A DNA stretch of 64,000 nucleotides from CABZJG01 sp902512685 (GTDB lineage: Bacteria > Pseudomonadota > Alphaproteobacteria > Rhodobacterales > Rhodobacteraceae), in NCBI GenBank assembly GCA_051201605.1, contig CP179201.1:2108001-2172000 (forward strand), read 5' to 3'. Position numbers and translations under genes: made by a program. Positions 9,207-19,034 of this stretch are shown piece after piece. The first letter of the stretch is position 1. Each line of letters starts with the position of its first letter. The notes below the pieces were generated by a model. It did no database searches, was not told the DNA's origin, and saw nothing but the letters and a program-made list of their open reading frames with translations.

Positions 9207-10097
9207 TCATGAGATTGACTCGAAAAAAGAGTTTAGAACTTCCGCCGTTTTTTGAGGAGAAAGTTCAGGAAAGAAATGGCCACCAGGCACCGCCTTAGCC
9301 TGCAGATTAGCAAGGCGCCCTTTCCAGACAGTGCTCATATTGTAAGCTCGGTCCATTGCGCCGTCTTGCCCCCACATGATCAGCGAAGGCACATCAAGGC
9401 TGCGGTTTAAATCTAACTCGTCGAATTTAAAATCAAAATCGATCGCAGCACGATAGTCGTCACACATTGCCCTTACGGTTTCAGCATTTTGCCACGATTT
9501 TCGATATTCTTTGAGATGTTCAATTGGGAAATCACTTAAGTTCGCACTTCCCCACCCCAGCAAACAGCTTTCGTAAAAATAGTCGGGATCAGATGAAATC
9601 AGGGTTTCCGGAAAAGGGTATGGCTGCGCTAAAAAGAGCCAGTGGTAATACGCACGTGCAACCTCCTTGTTAATCTGATCAAGTAAAAGGTGGGTTGGCA
9701 CAATATCCATAAGTGTTAAACTCTTGATATTTGCCGGAACGTCTAATGCCATTCGATGAGCAACGCGGCCTCCACGATCATGACCGACAAGGTGAAAGCT
9801 ATCAAAACCTAGAGATTGCATCAAAGCAATTTGATCTTTTCCCATTTCCCTAAAAGAGTAATTCTCTACACCGAGTGGCTTACTGGATGCTCCGTAACCC
9901 CTGAGGTCGGCACATACTACAGTAAAACTCTGTGCCAAAAATCCCGCAATTTCAGCCCACATCACATGGGTTTGGGGAAACCCATGCAAAAGCAGAACAG
10001 GATCCCCCTGCCCACCAATGCGGCAAAAAATGTCCATCTCGTGCACGCGGACTGCGGCTTTCCTAAACCCTTTAAAAATATTTTTTACTCCTGTCAC
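9207..10097 (-). CDS. alpha/beta hydrolase, haloacetate (fluoroacetate) dehalogenase-like
   Basis: Probable hydrolytic dehalogenase of 2-haloacids such as fluoro- or chloroacetate (family EC 3.8.1.3). It carries the oxyanion HGFPQTHVMW, the nucleophile Asp plus halide-side Arg residues in GHDRGGRVAHRMALD, the His-Trp pair in YYHWLFLAQPYPFPE (the fluoride-binding His/Trp of the family), and the base His in PGGHFFPE. These agree with fluoroacetate dehalogenases rather than generic hydrolases or epoxide hydrolases. The GTG at 10097 is the outermost start; the family N-terminus begins near residue 7, where an ATT (10077-10079) sits eight bases after AGGAG. Substrate is inferred from motifs only. 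Confidence 0.8.
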   Translation of the reverse strand: MTGVKNIFKGFRKAAVRVHEMDIFCRIGGQGDPVLLLHGFPQTHVMWAEIAGFLAQSFTVVCADLRGYGASSKPLGVENYSFREMGKDQIALMQSLGFDSFHLVGHDRGGRVAHRMALDVPANIKSLTLMDIVPTHLLLDQINKEVARAYYHWLFLAQPYPFPETLISSDPDYFYESCLLGWGSANLSDFPIEHLKEYRKSWQNAETVRAMCDDYRAAIDFDFKFDELDLNRSLDVPSLIMWGQDGAMDRAYNMSTVWKGRLANLQAKAVPGGHFFPELSPQKTAEVLNSFFESIS

Positions 10098-10151
10098 CGC
10101 GGAATAACTCTGCGGCTTTCTTCAAACCAATTCAAGCGTCTATTTTCCGAA

Positions 10152-11537
10152 TTAATCCGCTAACTCTGCAAGTACGCGGGCCCAACTTCGCATACCTTTG
10201 TGAAAGCTTTCCAAATCGTATTTTTCATTCGGAGAATGTAATTGATCATCATCTTTACCAAACCCAATTAGCATGGGCGTAACTCCAGTTATTTTTTGGA
10301 AGTGCCCAGCAATTGGAATAGATCCTCCACATCCAACAAAGGCGGCTTCATTTGGCCATTCCTCACTCAAGGCTTTACGCGCCGCTTCAAATTCAGGAGC
10401 TCGGGTTGACATGACAGACCCTTGCGAAGCACCGTGCGCTATAAATTCTATTTTGCAATCATTGGGCACCATCGACCGAATATATTCGCGAAAACTGGAT
10501 CTAATTTTGTGCGGGTCCTGATCTCCTACCAATCGAAAACTTACCTTAGCACTGGCTTTACTCGGCAAAACCGTTTTAAAACCCTCTCCTGTGTAACCAC
10601 CTATAATCCCATTGATTTCACAGGTCGGACGAGACCAGATCATTTCAAGCGGTGTATATCCCTGCTCGCCTGCCGGTACACTTAAATCTACATTGCCAAG
10701 AAATTTCTGATGGTCAAATTTTAATGCTTCCCATTGATCGCTAATTTCATCGGGTAAATCGGGTACACCCTCATAAAACCCCGGAACTGTAATACGACCA
10801 TCTGTATCATGCAAATTAGCCAAAACTTTGCTCAATATCCGAATAGGATTTATTGCAGGGCCTCCATACATACCAGAATGTAGATCTTTATCAGGCCCAG
10901 TAACGGTCACTTCTTCTCCCAACAGGCCGCGTAATCTTGTAACAATTGCAGGAGTTTCACTTTGAAACAACCCTGTGTCACAAATCAAAACTACGTCGCT
11001 TATAAGCTTCTCTTTGTGCTCTTGCATGAATGGCACAAGACTGGGCGACCCGCTTTCCTCCTCACCTTCGAAAAAGAAGGTAATTCTACAAGGAAAATCA
11101 CCATGCACTAATTTCCAGGCTCGGCAGGCTTCAATAAAAGTCATTAACTGACCCTTATCGTCTGATGCACCCCTACCACGAATAACTTTACCCTTTGGGG
11201 TCGCTTCTATGGCGGGGTCGAAAGGATCCCGATCCCACAAATTAACTGGGTCAACAGGTTGAACATCATAATGTCCGTAAAATAGGATGTGTAACTTTCC
11301 ATCTGAATTTTTCGGAAAAACATCTCCCAGCACCATAGGATGCCCAGATGTTGCGTATTTTTTCGCATTAGATCCAAATAAGGCAAGTTGGTTAACAAGC
11401 CAGTCAGCAGCTTCTTCACAATCCTCTTTATAAAGCGGATCGGTAGAAATAGAGCGAATTCGCAGCAAATTGAAAAGGCGTTCAACAGATTCATCTAAAT
11501 CTGCGTCAATCTGCGCAAGAACTGGGGCTAGCGACAT
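10152..11537 (-). CDS. M20/M25/M40 family metallopeptidase (dipeptidase)
   Basis: Cytosolic dinuclear zinc peptidase of the M20 family, 461 residues, expected to hydrolyse dipeptides or related amides. Metal-site motifs appear in order: YGHYDVQPVDP (His, plus the catalytic Asp), GRGASDDKGQ (bridging Asp), EGEEESGSP (catalytic Glu and ligand Glu), CDTG (Asp ligand) and the C-terminal LHSPNEKYD (His ligand). The lid/dimerisation domain occupies about residues 215-370. The start at 11537 has AGGAGAAATTT before it. It lies 54 bp ahead of the dehalogenase-like gene on the same strand, so co-transcription is possible. Confidence 0.92.
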   Translation of the reverse strand: MSLAPVLAQIDADLDESVERLFNLLRIRSISTDPLYKEDCEEAADWLVNQLALFGSNAKKYATSGHPMVLGDVFPKNSDGKLHILFYGHYDVQPVDPVNLWDRDPFDPAIEATPKGKVIRGRGASDDKGQLMTFIEACRAWKLVHGDFPCRITFFFEGEEESGSPSLVPFMQEHKEKLISDVVLICDTGLFQSETPAIVTRLRGLLGEEVTVTGPDKDLHSGMYGGPAINPIRILSKVLANLHDTDGRITVPGFYEGVPDLPDEISDQWEALKFDHQKFLGNVDLSVPAGEQGYTPLEMIWSRPTCEINGIIGGYTGEGFKTVLPSKASAKVSFRLVGDQDPHKIRSSFREYIRSMVPNDCKIEFIAHGASQGSVMSTRAPEFEAARKALSEEWPNEAAFVGCGGSIPIAGHFQKITGVTPMLIGFGKDDDQLHSPNEKYDLESFHKGMRSWARVLAELAD

Positions 11538-11699
11538 AAATTTCTCCTGCTATAATGTAATCAGAGAACATCTTAACTACGGTCCCCTGAGTGTCTAGTT
11601 GCCATCCATGCAGAAATAAGAAAAAATTGAAAACCTTGGCAACACAGAAAATTTAAATTCCGCTTGGGAAGCCGAAAAAAAAGCAGATAAGTATAAGCC

Positions 11700-12938
11700 A
11701 TGCAAGATCGACTAAAGAGCTATGAATTGCACCTTGAGAGCGCAATAAGCCGTTTGCACGACGAAGGGCGTTATCGTACATTCATTGATATTGAGCGAGA
11801 GAGAGGAAAGTTTCCAAATGCTGTATGGCTGCGTTCAGATGGGACGCAAAAGCCAGTAACAGTATGGTGTGGAAACGATTACCTGGGCATGGGGCAAAAC
11901 CCTATTGTAATAGATGCGATGCATGAGGCGCTTGATAGTGCTGGCGCTGGCTCTGGGGGAACTCGTAACATTTCTGGCACGACAAGGTTTCATAAGAATT
12001 TAGAAATTGAACTGGCTGATTTACATGCAAAAGAAAGTGCTTTGCTGTTTACCAGCGCATATATTGCAAATGATGCAACACTCAGCACTTTGCCGAAATT
12101 ATTTCCTGGCTTGATTATATATTCTGATGAACTCAACCATGCCTCAATGATAGAAGGCATAAGGAGAAATGGTGGAGCTAAAAGAATTTTTCGACATAAC
12201 GATATCGATCACCTTCGTGAGTTGCTGTCTTTGGATGATGCAAAATCACCAAAACTCATAGCATTTGAGTCCATCTATTCGATGGATGGGGATTTCGCGC
12301 CGATTCATGAAATATGCGATCTAGCCGAAGAATTTGGTGCTTTGACCTACTTAGATGAAGTCCATGCTGTGGGGATGTATGGGGCTCGTGGAGCAGGTTG
12401 TGCTGAAAAAGAAGGGTTAATGCACCGCATTGATATTATAAATGGAACCTTAGCAAAAGCTTATGGCACAATGGGTGGCTATATCGCGGCTAGTGCCAGA
12501 CTGTGTGATGCAATCCGCTCCTATGCACCTGGTTTTATTTTCACGACCTCTTTGCCGCCCTCTATTGCTGCGGGTGCAATTGCCTCAGTTTCATATCTAA
12601 AAACCAATCCTGAATTGCGTGAGTTGCATCAAACACGCGCAAAAATTTTAAAGTTTAGGCTTAAGGGACTTGGTCTTCCTATTATTGATCATCAAAGCCA
12701 TATAGTTCCAGTGATTGTTGGCAATCCTGTTCATACCCAAAAGCTTTCTGATATGTTACTCAGTGACTTTGGAATTTATGTCCAGCCAATAAATTATCCC
12801 ACAGTACCACGCGGTACCGAAAGGTTAAGATTCACACCATCCCCGGTACATGGGCCAAAAGAAATTGATCACCTGGTTCAGGCAATGGATAGTCTTTGGT
12901 CGCATTGTGCGCTGAATCGTGCCGCATTAAGCGCCTAA
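11700..12938 (+). CDS. hemA: 5-aminolevulinate synthase
   Basis: PLP enzyme that condenses glycine with succinyl-CoA to make 5-aminolevulinate, the first step of the C4 (Shemin) heme route used by alphaproteobacteria. The 412 residues match the family throughout: VWCGNDYLGMGQNP near the N-terminus, GAGSGGTRNISGT (glycine-rich substrate loop), DELNHASMIEGIR, the PLP-contacting YLDEVHAVGMYG, and the Schiff-base Lys in GTLAKAYGTMGGY. The closely related KBL and BioF enzymes lack the specific N-terminal ALAS pattern seen here. The gene stands alone: 162 bp separates it from the divergent M20 peptidase and 118 bp from the RodZ-like gene. Confidence 0.96.
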   Translation: MQDRLKSYELHLESAISRLHDEGRYRTFIDIERERGKFPNAVWLRSDGTQKPVTVWCGNDYLGMGQNPIVIDAMHEALDSAGAGSGGTRNISGTTRFHKNLEIELADLHAKESALLFTSAYIANDATLSTLPKLFPGLIIYSDELNHASMIEGIRRNGGAKRIFRHNDIDHLRELLSLDDAKSPKLIAFESIYSMDGDFAPIHEICDLAEEFGALTYLDEVHAVGMYGARGAGCAEKEGLMHRIDIINGTLAKAYGTMGGYIAASARLCDAIRSYAPGFIFTTSLPPSIAAGAIASVSYLKTNPELRELHQTRAKILKFRLKGLGLPIIDHQSHIVPVIVGNPVHTQKLSDMLLSDFGIYVQPINYPTVPRGTERLRFTPSPVHGPKEIDHLVQAMDSLWSHCALNRAALSA

Positions 12939-13056
12939 ATTGTGTCTTCATGTGCAATCCCGTTAATCCTATGGTAATTGGCTAATTGTGTAGCAAAGCC
13001 AAACCGATTCGGCTTAGGCTTTGCGGGAATTGGGGGCACTGAGGCGAAAGAGTAAT

Positions 13057-14301
13057 ATGAAAAGGCGAAACCCGACTTTTTCAAGTCAGGAAAATAATAC
13101 GGAATTAAAAGGTTTTGATGATTACCAGCTTACGCTGGGTGATCTAATGCGAGGTGAACGTGCAACTCTGGGCAAGTCGCTTTTGGATGTTCAACGTGAA
13201 TTGAGAATTAAAGCCTCTTATGTATCTGCAATAGAAAATTGCGATCCGGAAGCCTTTGATACACCTAGCTTTATTGCTGGCTATGTGAAATCTTATGCCA
13301 AGTACTTGGGAATGTCTCCAGACGAAGTTTTTGATAAGTTTTGTTCTGAAAGCGGCTTCACAGCATCAGTAGGTCTTTCAGCCAAATCACGCTCAAAAAA
13401 AACGTATCACATGACCAATTCTAAGTTCGCTTCGGAGATGGATACATTGTCTCCGGCAGCAACACAATTCATGCCACCCGAAAAGTCTGCCTTAGATTAT
13501 TTAGATGTCAGAGCAATTGGCTCAACACTGGTTATGATAACATTAATCAGTTCCATTGGATTTGGAGCATGGTCCGTCATCAAAGAAGTACAAAGGGTTC
13601 AGGTCTCACCTGCAGAGAATACTCCCATAGTTTTGTCCGACTTAGATCCACTTGGCGGCGGACTTGCACCTGAAGCGGATGCAACAAATCCAATATATGC
13701 AGAAAGTGATGTCTTGGAAAACTTGGACCGTCTTTACCGCCCACAAGCCCTTGAAGTTCCAATACTAGTGGCGCGTGATGCTCCTATTTCCTCGCTTGAT
13801 CCTAGCCAAATTGGAAATTTCAAGCCCGTGTCAGCAGCTACACTTATAGGCAACAAACCCGAAGTCAATCTGGGCCTTGCGGAAATATTGGCCAATCCAA
13901 CATTAAATTTCGCCCCAAAAGTTGTAGAAGATGCACCACCTAGTCTTGCATTATTTGCTATTCGGTCCGCTTGGGTTCAGGTCAAGGCCTCGGATGGAAC
14001 CACTATATATGAACGCATCATGAATCCTGGAGAAGAGTTCATTTTACCACAAACTGAAATAGCTCCTAAACTACGCGCTGGCATGTCGGGCTCTTTGTAT
14101 TTTGCTGTGAATGGATCTCTCTACGGTCCAGCTGGTGATGGCGCAAAAGTGGTAAAACAAATTCCACTTTCTGTGGACACTTTGACCCAGACCTATCAGT
14201 TAGCGGATATCGAGGTTGATCCACAATTACAAAAGATTGTTGCTGAAGCTGATATTTCCAGCTTTACACTTCCTCGTGTACTCACACCAATAAGCGATTA
14301 A
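13057..14301 (+). CDS. RodZ-like helix-turn-helix membrane protein with DUF4115
   Basis: Bitopic protein with a cytoplasmic helix-turn-helix domain (about residues 25-95, with GKSLLDVQRELRIKASYVSAIE), one transmembrane helix (about residues 150-172, IGSTLVMITLISSIGFGAW) and a periplasmic C-terminal DUF4115 region (about 300-375, with SAWVQVKASDGTTIYERIM). This architecture is that of RodZ, the cytoskeletal linker of MreB; in alphaproteobacteria such genes sit directly ahead of ispG, as here. The frame opens at 13021 with TTG, but the ATG at 13057 has an AGGCGAAAGAG ribosome site and matches the usual N-terminus. 414 residues. Confidence 0.85.
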   Translation: MKRRNPTFSSQENNTELKGFDDYQLTLGDLMRGERATLGKSLLDVQRELRIKASYVSAIENCDPEAFDTPSFIAGYVKSYAKYLGMSPDEVFDKFCSESGFTASVGLSAKSRSKKTYHMTNSKFASEMDTLSPAATQFMPPEKSALDYLDVRAIGSTLVMITLISSIGFGAWSVIKEVQRVQVSPAENTPIVLSDLDPLGGGLAPEADATNPIYAESDVLENLDRLYRPQALEVPILVARDAPISSLDPSQIGNFKPVSAATLIGNKPEVNLGLAEILANPTLNFAPKVVEDAPPSLALFAIRSAWVQVKASDGTTIYERIMNPGEEFILPQTEIAPKLRAGMSGSLYFAVNGSLYGPAGDGAKVVKQIPLSVDTLTQTYQLADIEVDPQLQKIVAEADISSFTLPRVLTPISD

Positions 14302-14347
14302 TTCCTATTAATCTGATTGCGGCAAGCCAACAATTTGGAATGGTGTA

Positions 14348-15466
14348 ATGTCATCTAATAATTTGCGACCCTGGCGAAATATTTATCGAAGATCCTCTAG
14401 AAAAATCTTTGTCGGCTCTGTTCCGATCGGAGGAGATGCCCCCATTTCTGTGCAGACAATGACCAACACATTAACAACGGATGTGTCAAGGACAGTCATG
14501 CAAGTTCAAAAATCGGCAGATGCAGGTGCAGACATAGTTCGAGTATCGGTACCAGATCAAAACAGCAGCAAGGCCCTAAAAACGATCGTAAGCGAAAGTC
14601 CTGTTCCCATAGTAGCGGACATACATTTTCACTACAAAAGGGCAATTGAATCAGCAGCAGCAGGAGCCGCGTGTCTTCGTATAAACCCCGGCAACATAGG
14701 TTCGCCTGAGCGCATTAAAGAGGTTATTAGAGCAGCAAAAGACAATAACTGCGCTATTCGGATTGGGGTGAATGCAGGCTCATTAGAAAAGCATCTTTTG
14801 GAAAAATACCGAGAGCCCTGCCCTGAAGCAATGGTTGAAAGCGGCCTAGACCATATTCGTATTTTGCAGGATAACGACTTTCATGAGTTTAAAATCAGTG
14901 TAAAAGCCTCTGACGTATTTATGGCTGCAGCGGCCTATCAATCCTTAGCTGACGTAACTGATGCACCTATCCATCTTGGAATTACAGAGGCCGGTAGCTT
15001 AACAACCGGAACAATAAAGTCGGCAATAGGACTTGGGAATTTATTATGGATGGGGATCGGGGATACCATAAGAGTTTCACTTTCCGCGGACCCCGTGGAA
15101 GAGGTCAAGGTTGGATATGAAATTCTGAAATCCTTAGGACTGCGCCATCGCGGCGTAAATATCATTTCCTGTCCAAGCTGCGCGCGACAAGGGTTTGACG
15201 TGATCAAAACTGTTGAGATTTTGGAACAACGCCTGGCGCATATTAAAGCACCGATAAGCCTTTCAATCATCGGCTGCGTAGTAAACGGTCCGGGCGAAGC
15301 TTTAATGACCGACGTTGGGTTTACCGGTGGTGGTGCTGGCCATGGTATGGTCTACTGGGCAGGCAAACAGGATCACCGCATTGATAATAACCAAATGATC
15401 GAACACATAGTTGAACTGGTAGAAAATCGCGCCGCTGAATTACAAGATGCAGAGATTCACAGCTAG
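14348..15466 (+). CDS. ispG: 4-hydroxy-3-methylbut-2-enyl diphosphate synthase (flavodoxin)
   Basis: Iron-sulfur enzyme of the MEP isoprenoid pathway converting MEcPP to HMBPP. 372 residues; the N-terminal TIM barrel begins with VGSVPIGGDAPISVQTMTNT, and the C-terminal domain has the [4Fe-4S] ligands CPSC (SCPSCARQGFDV), a third Cys in IIGCVVNGPGEA and the following Glu. It is 46 bp downstream of the RodZ-like gene in the same direction, the usual alphaproteobacterial pairing. Two tRNA-Asp genes on the opposite strand follow. Confidence 0.96.
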   Translation: MSSNNLRPWRNIYRRSSRKIFVGSVPIGGDAPISVQTMTNTLTTDVSRTVMQVQKSADAGADIVRVSVPDQNSSKALKTIVSESPVPIVADIHFHYKRAIESAAAGAACLRINPGNIGSPERIKEVIRAAKDNNCAIRIGVNAGSLEKHLLEKYREPCPEAMVESGLDHIRILQDNDFHEFKISVKASDVFMAAAAYQSLADVTDAPIHLGITEAGSLTTGTIKSAIGLGNLLWMGIGDTIRVSLSADPVEEVKVGYEILKSLGLRHRGVNIISCPSCARQGFDVIKTVEILEQRLAHIKAPISLSIIGCVVNGPGEALMTDVGFTGGGAGHGMVYWAGKQDHRIDNNQMIEHIVELVENRAAELQDAEIHS

Positions 15467-15493
15467 ATAACAAAAGCTAATTATTTAAAATAG

Positions 15494-15570
15494 TGGCGCG
15501 GTTGACGGGGCTCGAACCCGCGACCCCCGGCGTGACAGGCCGGTACTCTAACCATCTGAGCTACAACCGC
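15494..15570 (-). tRNA. tRNA-Asp (GTC)
   Basis: On the minus strand a complete 77-base cloverleaf is visible: acceptor arms GCGGTTG/CAACCGC, D-loop with AGCTCAGATGGTTAGAGT, anticodon arm CCGGC-CTGTCAC-GCCGG with anticodon GTC, T-loop GTTCGAG, discriminator G and an encoded CCA (complement of 15494-15496). It is the downstream copy of a tandem pair. Confidence 0.97.
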
Positions 15571-15594
15571 GCAAATATTTACAAACAATAGCAG

Positions 15595-15671
15595 TGGCGC
15601 GGTTGACGGGGCTCGAACCCGCGACCCCCGGCGTGACAGGCCGGTACTCTAACCATCTGAGCTACAACCGC
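15595..15671 (-). tRNA. tRNA-Asp (GTC), second identical copy
   Basis: This is identical over 77 bases to the tRNA-Asp at 15494-15570, with anticodon GTC and encoded CCA. Only 24 AT-rich bases separate the copies, so they are probably processed from one precursor transcribed from the minus strand. Confidence 0.97.
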
Positions 15672-16137
15672 TTACTGCTAACCAGAATGAACTGGTGTGA
15701 AACGTGTCTTAGGCTTAGCTTTATTCCTCGTCAAGAAGCGAAATAGAAAAAATGTAAGAAAGTACAATTGCGGCGGACCGCGTCGTCATAATTTGACACC
15801 GATTCAAACCTAATTTTGAAAAGTCTTCAATAATTAAGTTATATCAAATTTTAAATACAGTTGAAGTTACTAACCAATAGCAGACTGATATTAGGCCTAT
15901 TGTCTTAGAGCTATCCATTAGCACATTTTAGCTCTTCCCAGAGGTTCATTATTTTGCCTTGCCTTAATTCTCACATGATCAACAAATATAATCACTCCGA
16001 AGAATAACTTCGCAGGAAAAGAGCTCAACAAGATTGAAAAGTTGATACAATCTCACTAGATGTATCTGGAAAACAATTTTTGGGGAAGGCAGGTGTTTTT
16101 TAATGAGCATGCTGCCACCAAAATTAAAGGATCGAGC
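15672..16137. other. gene-free stretch upstream of lon and of the tRNA-Asp pair
   Basis: This 466-base AT-rich stretch must hold the promoters of lon (rightward) and of the tRNA-Asp operon (leftward). The lon frame is open from 16060, but the ATG at 16138 is the better start. A sequence near 16034 (ATTGAAAAGTTGATACAATC) is loosely promoter-like, but I could not place a convincing sigma-32 or sigma-70 pair. No open frame worth calling was seen. Confidence 0.5.
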
Positions 16138-18540
16138 ATGCTAGACCCCCTCAACGCCTCATACCCAGTATTGACTTTACGTGACATCGTAGTTTTTCCA
16201 TTTATGATTGTTCCCCTATTCGTAGGGCGCGAAAAATCTGTTCGCGCTCTGGAAGAGGTCATGCAAGATGATAAGCAAATCCTATTATCAAGCCAAAAAG
16301 ATCCAGCTGAAGATGATCCAGATAAAGATGGTATTTTTTCTGTTGGGGTATTGGCCAATGTACTTCAATTATTAAAGCTACCTGATGGTACTGTAAAAGT
16401 ACTTGTGGAAGGACAATCTCGTGTCAAGATCACTGAGTATCTTGATAATGACAGTTTTTTTGAAGCCCGAGCAGAGCATTTAGAAGAAACCGAAGGGGAT
16501 ACTAAAGCAATAGAAGCACTGCTACAAAATGTATCACGCGAGTTTGAGCGATATGCCAAAATTAAAAAGAACATTCCAGAGGAAGCTCTAATCGCTGTTT
16601 CTGAAGCAACAGAACCAACTAAACTTGCGGATCTTGTGTCGGGCCACCTTGGTGTGGATCTGGATCAAAAACAAAACCTTTTGGAAACGCTGTCAGTCAG
16701 CGATCGATTGGAACAGGTTTATGGTCTTATGCAAGGAGAAATGAGTGTTCTTAAAGTAGAGAAGAAAATTAAAACCCGGGTAAAGTCGCAAATGGAACGC
16801 ACTCAACGGGAATACTATCTCAACGAACAAATGAAGGCCATTCAGAAGGAATTAGGCGATGGTGAGGACGGTTTAACTGAGATAGCTGAACTAGAAGAAC
16901 GCATTCGCGAAACCAAACTCAGCACTGAGGCGCTCGATAAAACTGAAGCAGAACTCAAAAAACTAAAAAACATGAGCCCGATGTCAGCCGAGGCAACAGT
17001 TGTGCGAAACTACCTTGATTGGCTTCTTTCCCTCCCTTGGGGAACTAAGTCTAGAATAAAAAAGGATCTAGATCGTGCGCAGAGTATTCTAGACATTGAC
17101 CACTATAGCTTGGACAAAGTTAAAGAACGAATAATTGAATATTTGGCGGTTCAACAACGGAGCGCCAAATTAAAAGGCCCGATAATGTGCCTTGTTGGCC
17201 CTCCTGGTGTAGGGAAAACTTCCCTCGGGAAATCAGTTGCAAAAGCCACAGGCCGTGAATTCATCAGAATTTCCTTAGGCGGAGTTCGTGACGAATCAGA
17301 AATACGTGGACATCGCAGAACCTATATAGGTTCTATGCCTGGAAAAATAATTCAAGCCTTAAAAAAAGCCAAAACCACTAACCCACTTATCCTACTGGAT
17401 GAGATCGATAAAATGGGACAAGATTTTCGTGGAGACCCCGCATCCGCAATGCTTGAAGTCCTTGATCCAGAGCAAAATAGCACTTTCATAGACCATTACT
17501 TGGAAGTTGAATATGATCTGTCAAACGTGATGTTTCTCACCACTGCAAATAGTTATAATATGCCAGGTCCCTTGCTTGACAGGATGGAGATAATTCCACT
17601 TGCTGGTTACACTGAAGATGAGAAACGCGAAATTGCACACCGACACCTAGTTGCAAAACAGGTTAAAAACCATGGCTTGAAAAAGGATGAATTTGAAATA
17701 ACCGATGATGCGATCAACGAAATAATTCGACGTTATACAAGAGAGTCTGGGGTAAGAAACCTAGAACGTGAAATTGCAAAATTGGCACGCAAAGCAGTCA
17801 CAAAGATCATTAAAAAGGAATTCAGTGATATTAAAATCACCTCTGAGAATATTAACGACTTTCTGGGCGTGAAAAAATTTCGCTACGGACTTGCTGAAAA
17901 AGAAGATCAAGTGGGTGTGGTAACTGGTCTGGCTTGGACTTCAGTAGGCGGTGATTTGCTATCAATAGAGGCTCTTTGCCTTCCAGGCAAAGGCCGTATG
18001 AAAACAACAGGAAAGCTCGGTGATGTAATGAAAGAAAGCATCGATGCCGCAAGCTCTTATGTGCGTTCCATAAGCCCTCAAATAGGCGTCAAACCCACCC
18101 GGTTTGATAAACTAGACATTCACGTCCATGTTCCAGAAGGCGCTACACCAAAAGATGGACCTAGTGCAGGTCTGGCGATGGTAACCTCAATTGTTTCTGT
18201 TTTGACAGGCATTCCGGTTCGCAAAGATATCGCAATGACAGGAGAGGTTACACTTCGAGGGAATGCACTTGCTATCGGCGGTCTAAAAGAAAAACTTCTC
18301 GCAGCCTTGCGTGGTGGGATAAAAACAGTTTTGATACCCGAAGAAAATGAAAAAGATTTAGCCGAAATACCGGACAATGTAAAAAATGGTCTCACCATCA
18401 TTCCGGTCAATAATGTTTCACAAGTTTTAGAAAAGGCATTGATAGATCGGCCTAAAGAAATTGAATGGGACGAAACTGCGGAAGAAAATCAAACTTCTGC
18501 AGTTAATGTCGAACCTGAGGCGGCTGTAAGAACCCATTAG
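16138..18540 (+). CDS. lon: ATP-dependent protease La
   Basis: Cytosolic AAA+ serine protease degrading misfolded and regulatory proteins. The ATG at 16138 is preferred over the open frame start at 16060 because AAAGGATCGAGC precedes it and the Lon N-terminus (YPVLTLRDIVVFPFMIVPLFVGR) begins directly; this gives 800 residues, a normal LonA length. Domains in order: N-terminal substrate domain (1-300), AAA+ with Walker A GPPGVGKTS (about 354) and Walker B ILLDEIDKM (about 416), then the protease domain with the catalytic Ser in KDGPSAGLA (about 676) and Lys in IGGLKEKLLAA (about 719). A strong hairpin follows the stop. Confidence 0.97.
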   Translation: MLDPLNASYPVLTLRDIVVFPFMIVPLFVGREKSVRALEEVMQDDKQILLSSQKDPAEDDPDKDGIFSVGVLANVLQLLKLPDGTVKVLVEGQSRVKITEYLDNDSFFEARAEHLEETEGDTKAIEALLQNVSREFERYAKIKKNIPEEALIAVSEATEPTKLADLVSGHLGVDLDQKQNLLETLSVSDRLEQVYGLMQGEMSVLKVEKKIKTRVKSQMERTQREYYLNEQMKAIQKELGDGEDGLTEIAELEERIRETKLSTEALDKTEAELKKLKNMSPMSAEATVVRNYLDWLLSLPWGTKSRIKKDLDRAQSILDIDHYSLDKVKERIIEYLAVQQRSAKLKGPIMCLVGPPGVGKTSLGKSVAKATGREFIRISLGGVRDESEIRGHRRTYIGSMPGKIIQALKKAKTTNPLILLDEIDKMGQDFRGDPASAMLEVLDPEQNSTFIDHYLEVEYDLSNVMFLTTANSYNMPGPLLDRMEIIPLAGYTEDEKREIAHRHLVAKQVKNHGLKKDEFEITDDAINEIIRRYTRESGVRNLEREIAKLARKAVTKIIKKEFSDIKITSENINDFLGVKKFRYGLAEKEDQVGVVTGLAWTSVGGDLLSIEALCLPGKGRMKTTGKLGDVMKESIDAASSYVRSISPQIGVKPTRFDKLDIHVHVPEGATPKDGPSAGLAMVTSIVSVLTGIPVRKDIAMTGEVTLRGNALAIGGLKEKLLAALRGGIKTVLIPEENEKDLAEIPDNVKNGLTIIPVNNVSQVLEKALIDRPKEIEWDETAEENQTSAVNVEPEAAVRTH

Positions 18541-18607
18541 ATTTAGCGCCGGAATGAGCCAAATGCCCGCCTTTAAATATGGCAAACTCAACATCATCTA
18601 AATTTGC

Positions 18608-18637
18608 AAAGAGCTTTCAAAAAATGGAAAGCTCTTT
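18608..18637 (+). terminator. hairpin downstream of lon
   Basis: A perfect 11-bp inverted repeat, AAAGAGCTTTC (18608-18618) and GAAAGCTCTTT (18627-18637), with an 8-base loop. It lies 68 bases after the lon stop and ends in TTT. The trailing T run is short, so termination may be partial. Confidence 0.55.
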
Positions 18638-18734
18638 AACGCAAAGTGAAAGCTAATGTTGAGTAAAAAATGAAAACATTTGTTCAACTTGCCCCTTGCG
18701 TCTGGCAATTGCTTTGGATACATCGTGACGCAGC

Positions 18735-18811
<77 letters not shown>

Positions 18812-19034
18812 TTTTCTACAAGACTATGATTGCTTTTATCAAAGCGTCATCCATGAATTGCTCTGGGCTAATTATTTTAGACAACATAAACCTAGACTGT
18901 CTAATTTTATTTTCAGGAAAATAATCTATATTTGATAGCCTTTCAACAAAAGCTGACAGCCCAAACTTTATCTGAAAACAGAAAGTATCTTCGCCTACAT
19001 TAAAATGCTTAAATCAAAATTCAGAATTCTCAAT

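Noticed and set aside
16060..16137. Longer N-terminus of Lon starting at 16060
   Set aside because: The added 26 residues do not match Lon, while the ATG at 16138 has a proper ribosome site.
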